From assembly GCA_047967505.1 (NCBI GenBank), contig CM106540.1: a DNA stretch of 64,000 nucleotides; one strand, 5' to 3'. The stretch is from Dipteris shenzhenensis (Eukaryota > Polypodiophyta > Polypodiopsida > Gleicheniales). Below the pieces are notes generated by a model. It was not told where the DNA came from. It made no database searches and saw nothing but the letters and a program-made list of their open reading frames with translations. A program made the translations under genes and the position numbers. This document shows positions 55,472 through 64,000 of the stretch, piece by piece; the first letter of the stretch is position 1, and the number at the start of each line of letters is the position of its first letter.

Positions 55472-57633
55472 TTGTTGGATCAGAGAGCAGAATATGCCTT
55501 TCATGCATGGGAATCCTTTTGGATTCATATGGGTGGCAGGGTCAGCAAACACTTTTTCTCTACTCATGGGCCCAGACATAGTAGAGATAGTGTCTCGCAA
55601 CTTGTTGACTCAGACGGGGTTTTACAGTCAGATCGTGATGCTGTCATGTGCGTAGCTTCAGATTATTTTGCATCCCTTATTACTGCAGATCCAGGCACAC
55701 AGGCTATAGATGATGCCAGAGATGTTATTTGGCAGTGTATCCCTGTACTGGTGAAGGATGAGATGTATGTTTCTCTGGATGCACCTTTCACCAATGCAGA
55801 ATTCAAGACTGCATTACTTGCCCTTCACAAGGGCAAGTGCCTAGGTTCGGATGGACTTACCCCTTTTTTTTAAATTACTTTTTGGGAGCAGATTGGTGAT
55901 CACATCACATCAGCCCTGCAGGGCGTGTGGGACTCTGGTGAGATGCCGGACTCACTTACAGATGGTCTCATTCATCTCATCCCAAAGGGGGGTAATAGGA
56001 ATCTAGTGTCTCAATGGAGACCCATCACTCTATTGGGCACTTTTTACAAGATTCTGGCGAAAGCCATCAGTGTGCGGCTACAGGTTTTTCTTCCAGATTT
56101 GATTCATGACACGCAGACAGGGTTTGTGCATGGCAGAAGTATATTTGATAATATTTTCTCATTTTGGGAGGCCTCAGAATGGGCCATACAGAGCCGCCAG
56201 AGATTGGCCATTCTACTCTTGGACTTTGAGAAAGCTTATGGCAGAGTAGACTGGGATTTTTTAGAGGGTACTCTATCTCGCTTTGGTTTTTCAGATGCAT
56301 GGATTAGAGGAGTATCCTCTCTCTACAGATCAGCCCATAGCCAGGTGCTCATTGGGGGGTAAGAGGGGACAGATTTCAGATTTCCAGATCAGTCCGCCAG
56401 GGATGTTCCCTTGCCCCTTTTCTTTTTCTGTTTGTGGCTGAAGCTATGAGTATCTACCTTAGATCTCAAGCTGATATTTATGGGCTGAGGCTTCCTATCC
56501 GTCGGGAAGAAGAGCTCCTGGATAGTGAGCTGGCAGATGACACGGCTGTTTTTTTGGATGCCACCCCCAGGACACTCACTTCCTTCCGGACAGCCTTGGA
56601 TTTATTTTGCACAGCTGCAGGTGCACACATTAATTGGCATAAATCCAATGGTTTTTGGATTTGTGATGATGACACCCCGGATTGGGGTAATGATATTGTC
56701 TTCACTTGGGTACAGAGGGGCGTCTCTGTCAGATATTTGGGCTGCCAGGTTGGGGTGGGCAACTCTCCCTCACAACAGTTTGCTCTGGTGTTGGAGAGCA
56801 TAAGAAGAAAGCTCCTTTTCTGGAGCTCAGTCAAACTTGACTTGGTTTCCAAGGTGGTGGTGGTTAACCAGGTTCTTGTAGCCACAACATGGTTTGTATG
56901 CTCTTGTTGGTGCCACTCTAGGGATTGTATCACTCAGCTTAAGAAGCATGTACGAAACTTTTTATGGAGTGGTCTAGATGGCACAACTGATGTTACAGCC
57001 AGGGTGGCTTGGGAGACCTTGATTCTTCGTACAAGAGAAGGGGGTTTGAATATCATTGACCCGGATCTACAGTGCAGAGCTTTACTGTGCAAGGTCGTTG
57101 TGAGAGGACTCATGCCAGGACAAGAGCCTTGGAAGGATTACTTTATCAGATGCATACAGTCTTGCACGCCCACTTCAGGAGAGGATTGGACACACAGCAC
57201 CAGATGGGTTTTCACCACAGCCCACCTCAGATCTCCCTCTTTCCCTCTTATGGTTGCTATCCTGAAAGCATGGGCCAGCTCCAGGAGTACACTTCGCAGG
57301 GTTTTCCCATCCACATGTGAAGAGATTGAAAGGCAGCCTATCATGTGGAATGATAGTATATTAGATGAGCATGGCAGACCACTTGGAGCTTCCCCTTACA
57401 TGCAGTGGCCAAGATGGGAGAGGGGCCCTGCATCTACCGTGGGAGCATGGAAAGCATTCAGGAAGCTTCTTGCAGACCGACAGGCACATATGGTTCTTAA
57501 TCTCAGAGGAAGTGCAGGGAGAGTCCAGCAGATTGATGCAACCTTGCCCTTGGATTGGGTGGACACAGAGGACACTCCTATGACTTGCTCCACCTGGATG
57601 GGGGCATTTTCCAGATTGGGAGTTCCTTTATAG
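55472..57633 (+). pseudogene. LINE B reverse transcriptase and thumb
   Basis: Segments in order: KTALLALHKGKCLGSDGLTP (to 55873), LIHLIPKGGNRNLVSQWRPI, TGFVHGRSIFDNIFSFWEAS and LLLDFEKAYGRVDWDFLEG (motif A). A frame change at 56362 precedes VRQGCSLAPFLFLF and SELADDTAVFLDATP (motif C, LADD). The 399-codon frame 56434-57633 goes on with VRYLGCQVGV, VRNFLWSGLDG and GGLNIIDPDLQCRALL. Breaks at 55873 (within a T run) and 56362 prevent a full product. Confidence 0.9.
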
Positions 57634-58132
57634 GTGATTGCTTTTCATGACACACATGAGGATGCCTTAGTCTTTGATGTTTCTTCAGGGGGTAGGCTGT
57701 CTAGATCCACAGAAGATATCTTGTTGGAGGTACCGTTTCAGCCAGTCAGGGTAGTGGGCTTCATGGAGCATGGCTCTCTATCACAGGGGTACTTAGATCC
57801 TGACCCTCTTCTCATCGCATTGGGCTCATGGAGGCTGTGGCTCTATGGAGGTATCCCAATTAAGTTTTTGCAGCGGGACCTTGGGGAATGGGAATGGATA
57901 GATGAAGGGCACTGAGAGAAGGGCATCCCCTTCTTCCATTACACGGTCAGTAATGCTAGGAAATTCCAGCTCTTTCTATTCATGGTGGGATAGCAATGAA
58001 CCAATGGAGATCCAGGTTCCAGGTTCGAAGCTGACCCTTCTTGCCCTTGTTGCCTTTCTGCTTTGGAGACAATACAACACTGCCTTTGGGATTGCAGACA
58101 GGCGAGAATCATATGGAAGGGGATGGCAAGAC
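57634..58132 (+). pseudogene. LINE B region before the zinc finger
   Basis: After a TAG at 57631-57633 the same frame continues, AFHDTHEDALVFDVSSGGRL to LWLYGGIPIKFLQRDLGEWE, and stops near 57913. Frame changes follow, then CLSALETIQHCLWDCRQAR up to the LTR insertion site after the AAGAC target (58128-58132). Copy C has the same region almost uninterrupted. Confidence 0.8.
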
Positions 58133-58423
58133 TGTTGGAATATGGAAGCAAGAACTAGAACTAGAAACTGGAAATGAAATAACAAGACTGAAAGACTAGA
58201 AATACCTTGAGAAGAGTGTAGACAAGACACAAGCTAGACTGATAGATTAGAATGATGTGACCCATTGAATATATGGGCCAAAGTACAAGACATAAAGCAA
58301 GAGTGCTTATGGGATAATTGTAGAAGTGCCACATGGCACACACTCAAGACATAAAGACTAGACTTAGACTTAGACAAATGTAGACTAGGAAATAGTACAC
58401 TTAGTGTGCACTTATCTCCAACA
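58133..58423 (-). repeat. 3' LTR of the young gag-only element
   Basis: 291 bp, TGTTGGAATATGG to CTCCAACA on the + strand; identical to the other LTR except one C/T difference near 58205. Confidence 0.97.
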
Positions 58424-58737
58424 CCCTCCTTAAGTGGACACTAGGAGTAAGACAGAAAGACAAGACTAGAAGACAGACTGATAGACTGATAGACAAGATA
58501 GAAAACATGACAGACAAATGATCCTGAGACACCCCTCCTCAAGTGATATCCTCATATGGGTCCACAAGGGTAAGGACAAGATGGATCTAAAACACAGTCA
58601 GATTGATAGACAAATAGAGAGACAGACAAGACTAGATAGACAGAAGACTGATTGTAGACAAATAGAAAGACCAAGACACTAGAACCCCTTGACCTACATC
58701 ATCGGTGGTCAAGGTGGTAGACAAAACATAGAAGTAA

Positions 58738-59466
58738 TCAGAAAGCCCACTTCTCATCATGTGAGGAAGGAACAGCAGGATCAGCTGATGGAGATGTTGC
58801 AGCAACATGGGCTGAGGTAGATACAGGAGCTGATGTAGAGGTTTTGGAGTAGCAGTCCCTCTCCCGGTGATTATCACGGCCACAAATGGTGCATGGATGA
58901 GCCTTTCGTTGTTGAGTTCTTTCTTCCTCTTGGAGAGCATTGATGATACCCTCAAGAGAAGGATTATTATGATACTTGAAGGTAGTGACAAGAGTAGCAT
59001 AGGAGTCAGGTAAGCTTTTGAGAAGCACAGCAATAGCAATATCTTCGGAGATGGGAGACTTGACTGACGCAAGCTGAACCATAAGACTGCGAAGATAATT
59101 GACATGAGAGGCTATAGTAGCTCCTTCCTGCATATGTAGATCAAAGAATGAGATCATAAGTGCAATCTTAGAGTTTTTAGATCGGGCTCCAAAAAGAGTG
59201 TCCAAAGTGATCCATGCTTGAGGAGCAGACTGTATGTCGGAGATGTGATGAATGTAATCATCTCCAAGGCCGAGCAATATGATAGCATAGGCTTTGTCGT
59301 TCTTGGCAGCAACAACTTGCTCAGATGGACCTTCGGGAGCATCACGGTGAACAATGTCCCAAAGGCCTTCTTTCATAAGATGGCACTTGATTTTGATCTG
59401 CCAAGTATGAAAGTTGGACCCATTGAATTTGTCGATAGATATGAGAGAATGAGAGGAAGATGCCAT
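58738..59466 (-). CDS. Intact copia-type Gag (242 aa) of the young element
   Basis: The protein starts MASSSHSLISIDKFNGSNFH and has a UBN2/copia gag core at about residues 10-180 (TWQIKIKCHLMKEGLWDIV, ITLDTLFGARSKNSK, IASHVNYLRSLMVQLASVKS). A zinc knuckle follows, C192-x2-C195-x4-H200-x4-C205 (CTICGRDNHRERDC), then a Ser/Ala/Pro-rich tail. It stops after DEKWAF, the point where copia polyproteins enter the protease. Gag forms the virus-like particle and binds element RNA. There are no stops or frameshifts, consistent with the recent insertion. Confidence 0.95.
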   Translation of the reverse strand: MASSSHSLISIDKFNGSNFHTWQIKIKCHLMKEGLWDIVHRDAPEGPSEQVVAAKNDKAYAIILLGLGDDYIHHISDIQSAPQAWITLDTLFGARSKNSKIALMISFFDLHMQEGATIASHVNYLRSLMVQLASVKSPISEDIAIAVLLKSLPDSYATLVTTFKYHNNPSLEGIINALQEEERTQQRKAHPCTICGRDNHRERDCYSKTSTSAPVSTSAHVAATSPSADPAVPSSHDEKWAF

Positions 59467-60252
59467 GTGGGAAGGTCTTACCTCTTGCTAGGATGCAAGG
59501 GCAGTGTCTATTCCCTTACAGTATTGCAGAAAATAAATGAGAGGAAGAGATCCCAGAAGCCGGTTCTCTCACCACTTTGTCAGGGCCATAGCATATGACA
59601 GCCCATCGAAGTAGGAGGAACCAGCAGTTTGCAGATATGAGGATTAAAAAAGACTGCTCAGCAAACTGAAAGAGACAATGTACAGTACCTTAGCAAGAAC
59701 TGAATGCAGAACTGAATGCAGGTTGGGCAGAGATAAAAAAGCTTCAGCTCCTCCTTTATTTCGAACAGAAAGGTACGGGCAGCAGCTTCAGAAAGTCGTG
59801 GGCAGCTCCTTCAGCTCACGAAATCAGGACAGAAATGGCAGGCAGATCTGCAGCAGTAGAGGCCACCTGAACTGGTACAACGGGTGCAGGTACAGCACTG
59901 GTACAACGGGTGCAGGTACGTACGGACGACGTCGAAGTACAGACGGCGTACGGTCACAGCGGAGTACGGACGCCTGTACGGACGGCGCTGATCTGTCAGG
60001 AGCGACAGCAGGAGCGGGTGCAGAAGTGACAGCAGGTTTGCACAGATCTGGAGCTCAGATCTGGCAGAAATGATGCGCAGATCTGGCGCAGATCTGGAGC
60101 AGAAACACACAGATCTGTCGCGTAGATCTGGAGCGCAATGGCGGGGCAGAAAGAGGGGAAAATGTGAAGAGGGAGCGCAGATCTGCAGCGGGAGAGAGAT
60201 CTGAGAAAAGGCAGACTGAGGGGAGAGAAGAGGAAGAAGAGGGATCAACCTA
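59467..60252 (-). other. Leader of the young gag-only element, with AGATCT repeats
   Basis: The leader between primer site and gag is about 800 bp. From about 59840 to 60212 it has roughly nine copies of the palindrome AGATCT, mostly within CAGATCTG(G/C). TACGGACG-type repeats lie at 59915-59990. No ORF on either strand is convincing. Confidence 0.8.
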
Positions 60253-60264
60253 GCTCTGATACCA

Positions 60265-60555
60265 TGTTGGAATATGGAAGCAAGAACTAGAACTAGAAAC
60301 TGGAAATGAAATAACAAGACTGAAAGACTAGAAATACTTTGAGAAGAGTGTAGACAAGACACAAGCTAGACTGATAGATTAGAATGATGTGACCCATTGA
60401 ATATATGGGCCAAAGTACAAGACATAAAGCAAGAGTGCTTATGGGATAATTGTAGAAGTGCCACATGGCACACACTCAAGACATAAAGACTAGACTTAGA
60501 CTTAGACAAATGTAGACTAGGAAATAGTACACTTAGTGTGCACTTATCTCCAACA
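60265..60555 (-). repeat. 5' LTR of the young gag-only element
   Basis: 291 bp, adjoining the Met-tRNA primer site at 60253-60264. In element orientation it is the 5' LTR and would carry the promoter. Confidence 0.97.
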
Positions 60556-60560
60556 AAGAC

Positions 60561-61129
60561 TTCTCATCACTTTTATTCGCCCTCCTTTCTACATGACCTG
60601 GGGATCAGTGGCTTGGCTCACTCTTTCAGGGCCCCAGGTCTTCTTTGAGAGACTTGACTCCTCTTGGGCTCTTCACATCCGCCGACACCTTGTGGAGTCG
60701 TTCTCTCTAGAGGATGTTCCGACCACTCTCTTCAGGGCTGCTCATTCCTCGGTTGACTCTCCATGGGAGGTCTTAGCTAGCATTGCAGCATGGCACATTT
60801 GGAGAGCCAGATGTAAAGAGGCTTTGGAGGGTTCTCAGGTTCACCCTTCTCAGATCTTGGCCAGTACTTGGACAGATACAGTACACACTCTGATGGCCAT
60901 TTGGGCGACCATGCAGGGATCATCTCGAGCAGCATCCTCCAGGAGAGTTACTTTTCTTAGAGATTGGAGAGACTCTCCCTTCTTTGATGAGACTTCTACA
61001 GGGTTGAGTTGGCATTTTCAGCCTCACATGGTTTCTTTCTACCTCATTCCTGTGAGGTGTTTTTATTACATGCTTAGCATGTTGTATTTCTGCACAGAGC
61101 TTGCTCTTGTGAGTTTCTTTCTTACTTGA
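60561..61129 (+). pseudogene. LINE B C-terminal end
   Basis: Downstream of the nested element the frame resumes with PPFYMTWGSVAWLTLSGPQV, SIAAWHIWRARCKEALEGSQ and DSPFFDETSTGLSWHFQP, matching copy C closely. It forms the end of the LINE protein. The 3' UTR is short and the A-rich tail follows at 61147. Confidence 0.9.
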
Positions 61130-61165
61130 TAGAAGTCTCTTTTTTGCAAAAAAAGAAAAAGAAAT

Positions 61166-61660
61166 CATAGAGCTTCTGGCTGAATCGGAGTCTCCTTGCT
61201 GACCTGTTTCTGTATGTTAATTCATCTGAAGATCCAGTCCTTTGTTCTCATTTTTCCAGGCCTGTTTTATGCTCTCTTTTTCCAGGTGAGCCTGTTTGGT
61301 GTTTGGATGATCTGTTTGGTGGTATGCTATCTTTGTGCCTTTAAATTTTGTAATTATTCTACGGTGTAACGAAAGTAGTTTGTATCAATGATAGGCATTG
61401 TAATTATTCTACAGTGTAACGAAAGTAGTTTGTATCAATTTGTGCCTATCATTAGCTCAATTCTTTACATTCATTATTAACAATGGATAGCTCCACGACA
61501 TTGTTGATGTATGAACATGCTGGCATGTCATGGATGCCAAGTGGGTTTTAAATAACATTTTTACTGACTTCACACAGTACATGAGTATATTCAATTTGCC
61601 ATCACTAGTAGTCCTACGTTGAGTCCTTGACATTTTTCTACCTTTTGTAAATCTCTGACC
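61166..61660. repeat. Spacer between LINEs B and C with a 51-bp tandem duplication
   Basis: Two units containing TTGTAATTATTCTACRGTGT and then AACGAAAGTAGTTTGTATCA lie at about 61348-61440. No gene is seen in the spacer. Confidence 0.8.
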
Positions 61661-64000
61661 TTTAAAAAAATAAAAATAAAAAATGAAAAAGACTTCTATT
61701 AAGTAAGAACAAAAACCCGCGAGAGCAAGCTCAAAGCGGAATACATCATGAAATCATGAGGATAATAAAAAACCCCTCAGAGTGAGGTGGAAAGAAACCA
61801 AGGCTGAGGCTGAAAGTGCCATCTCAACCCTGTAGTAGATTCAGAGAAGAAAGGAGAATCCTTCCATTCCCTGAAGAAAGAAGCCCTCCTAGCTGAGGCT
61901 GCACGGGAGTCCCCCTGCATACCCGTCCATACGGCCATCAGAGTGTGTACGATGTCTGTCCAGATACTAGCCAATGTGTGCGAGGGATGAACCTGAGTAC
62001 CCTCCATAGCCTCTGTGCATCTGGCTCTCCAGATATGCCAGGCTGCTATGCTCGCTATAATCTCCCAAGAAGTATCCACAGAGGCATGTACAGCTGTAAA
62101 AGGACGGTGTGGAACCACATCCAACGAGCAGAACTCAACCCGATGACGTCGAACCGAAATGGCCCGAGAGGAGTCAAGTCCCTCATAGAAAACCTGAGGT
62201 CTTGTAAGAGAAAGCCAAGCCACCGAGCCCCAAGTCATAAAAAGTGGGGAATGGGCAAAGTGACTGAAGATCTTGGCTATCCCCATCCAAATCAATCTCG
62301 CTTGTCTGCAATCCCATAAGCAATGCTGAATAGACTCCGAAGCAGAAAGGCAACGAGGGCAAGTAGGGTCGGCTCCGAATCTGGACCTCCAAAGGTTCAC
62401 TGCAATCCCTCCATGAATAGAAAGCCAAAAGAAGATAGTGATCTTTCTATTCCTGTGGGATTTCTAGAGCCTCCTCCAGAAATACCTCTGCTGATCCGCA
62501 GTAATACCAAAAGTCTCCCAATGAGGAACTCTGGAGGGTCTCCAGCCTCTACTACTGAGCCGAAATCTCCTGGCATTACTGACCGTGTAACGAAAGAAGG
62601 GGATGGTCTTCTCTCGATGCCCCGCGTCAATCCACTCCCACTCTCCGGGGTCCCACTGTAAATACCTAATGGGAACTCCTCCATAGAGCCAAAGTCTCCA
62701 AGACCCGGTGGAGAGTAACTGGGGGTCAGGGTCTAAGAACCACTCTGAATCTGATCCTTGCATCAAAAGGCCTACGACCCTGATAGGCTGAAAAGCAGAC
62801 TCAAGCAAGATATCATCTGTAGATCTGAGCAATCTGCCACCATCCTGGACACTGAAAACCAAAGCATCCTCCTGTGCATCTCGGAAGGCTAAGACCTGAA
62901 GTGGAACCCCGCCTCTCGAGAAAGTACCTGCCCAAGCGGATGAAATGAGAGGCATATCATCTGTGTCTATCCAAGCCTCTGGAAGGGCTGTCTCAATCTG
63001 CAAGATCCTCCCTGCACTCCCTCTGAGATGTCCTGTCAACCTTGACTTGGTTTCCTCTGGAAGCCTACGGAAAGCTTTCCAAGATCCCAAAGAAGAAGCA
63101 GGTCCCCTCTCCCACCTGGCCCACTGCATGTAGAGTGAGGCACCCAGTGGTCTGCCACGATCATCTAAAATACTGTCGTTCCACATGATGGGCTGCCTAT
63201 CAATCTCTTCCCGGGAGGAAGGAGGAATCCTCCGAAGAGAGCTTCTGAAACTAGCCCAAGCTTTCAGAATGGCAACCATGAGAGGGGATGAAGGTGACCT
63301 GAGGTGTGCTGAGGTGAAGATCCATCTAACACTGCTCATCCAGTCTCCTCCTGAGGAAGGTATGCACCTCTGTATGCTGCTGATAAGAAAGTCCTTCCAC
63401 GGTTCCTGTCCTGGCATAAGTCCTCGCACCACTATCTTGCAAAGTAAAGCTCTGCACTGTAAATCTGGATCAATAATATTGAGACCCCCATCCTGTGTAG
63501 GGAGGATGAGGGTCTCCCAAGCCACTCTGGCTAAGGCATCTGCTGTGCCATCAAGCCCACTCCAGAGAAAGTTCATGATCGGTCTTCTGAGCTGAATGAT
63601 GCAGTCCCTAGAACGGCACCAACATGAACAAATAAACCAGGCAGTGGCCAGGAGGACCTGGTTGACCACCACAACTCTAGAGGCAAGATCCAGCTTGGCT
63701 GAGCTCCAAAAGAGAAGCTTCCTTCTGATGCTCTCCAACACGGGAGCAAACTGCTGCATGGTAGAAATACCCAAGCCGACCTGGCAGCCCAAATACCTGA
63801 TAGGCACACCCCTCTGAACCCAAGTGAACCCTATGTCAAGCCCCCAAACTGGAGTGTCCTCATCACTGATCCAAAAGCCATTGGATTTATGCCAATTTAT
63901 CTGCGCCCTTGCCGCCAAGCAAAATAAATCCAATGCTGTCCTGAAAGAAGTCAATGTCTGTGGAGAGGCATCCAAATAAATCGCTGTGTCATCAGCCAAC
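61661..64000 (-). mobile_element. LINE copy C, 3' part, continuing past the window edge
   Basis: The minus strand has RT from motif C onwards, thumb, zinc-finger C-terminus and a 3' UTR ending in a T-rich (element-sense) tail near 61661-61690. It is the best preserved of the three related copies and extends beyond 64000. Its 3' end faces that of copy B across about 500 bp. Confidence 0.92.
61777..63999 (-). pseudogene. LINE C ORF2 C-terminal part with one nonsense codon
   Basis: One frame runs from the window edge (ADDTAIYLDASPQTLTSFRT, RT motif C) to 61777, broken only by TAG at 62464-62466 between YFWRRL and KSHRNRK. It contains IRYLGCQVGLGIST, MNFLWSGLDGTADALARVAW and GGLNIIDPDLQCRALLCK. 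The zinc finger CPRCLSASESIQHCLWDC (C-x2-C-x8-H-x4-C) and SIAAWHIWRARCTEAMEGTQ follow. Apart from the stop the frame is free of indels in this window, so the insertion is relatively young. The catalytic motif A lies outside the window. Confidence 0.92.

Larger units (their letters stand above)
58128..60560 (-). mobile_element. Young gag-only (TR-GAG type) LTR retrotransposon
   Basis: LTRs of 291 bp (58133-58423 and 60265-60555), both TG...CA, are flanked by AAGAC on each side (58128-58132, 60556-60560). The primer site TGGTATCAGAGC (60264-60253, minus) directly adjoins the right LTR and a TAAGGAGGG purine tract (58432-58424) adjoins the left. I see one difference between the LTRs (the C/T in AATACYTTGAG). 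The only gene is an intact gag. There is no room for pol, so movement would need enzymes from a partner element. This matches the published TR-GAG class of plant elements. Confidence 0.95.
54654..61165 (+). mobile_element. LINE copy B (5'-truncated), split by a young LTR element
   Basis: The + strand carries an endonuclease C-terminal two-thirds, linker, RT and C-terminal zinc-finger region in order, then a short 3' UTR and A-rich tail (61147-61163). The first recognisable residues are within the endonuclease, so the 5' end is truncated. The gag-only element at 58133-60555 interrupts the zinc-finger region. Frameshifts and stops occur near 55468, 55872, 56362, 57633 and 57960. The protein is closely similar to copy C. 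Confidence 0.9.

Overview
The window is nuclear DNA of a land plant with a large, transposon-rich genome. Supporting this are spliced exons of a plant-specific ACT-domain protein kinase with introns of several kb, Ty1/copia and Ty3/gypsy (chromovirus) elements primed by initiator Met-tRNA, several non-LTR (LINE) elements and long CT/GA microsatellites. The intron sizes and LINE-rich content would suit a fern or a gymnosperm, but the lineage cannot be fixed from sequence alone. No tRNA, rRNA, CRISPR or prokaryotic gene was seen.

Layout. 1-6 kb: a badly decayed Ty3/gypsy element (+ strand), abutting an unidentified coding-like remnant (- strand). 7-8.7 kb: a copia gag/protease remnant (-). 8.7-18.6 kb: AT-rich DNA with no recognisable gene, two long GA/CT microsatellites and a tRNA-like SINE head. 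18.6-33.4 kb: a more GC-rich island leading into the only convincing host gene, the 5' part of an STY8/STY17/STY46-type kinase. Four exons (20914-21140, 23974-24085, 33101-33222, 33331-33438) keep one reading frame through canonical GT-AG junctions; the ACT and kinase exons are not found in the remaining 30 kb. Its introns hold a hAT-like MITE, three copies of a retroposon with target-site duplications, a SINE-like element, a LINE fragment and several local tandem duplications, two of which copied pieces of exons.

35-64 kb is a nest of transposable elements. An antisense LINE (about 36.56-50.4 kb) was split by a 7.7-kb chromovirus (41656-49366, 5-bp duplication CAACC) and by a 1-kb unclassified insertion (38703-39707). 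A 235-bp MITE (51027-51261) and an old gag-only copia-type element (52113-53817) follow. A + strand LINE (about 54.65-61.17 kb) was split by a very young gag-only LTR element (58133-60555; LTRs differ at one site in 291 as read by eye; duplication AAGAC). A third, nearly intact LINE copy (- strand, 61.66 kb to the window edge) faces the second tail to tail.

The most interesting items are the young gag-only element, the retroposon family with variable 5' ends, the W-box (TTGAC) array in the chromovirus LTR, and the duplicated exon pieces in the kinase gene. I found no multi-gene system that looks undescribed.
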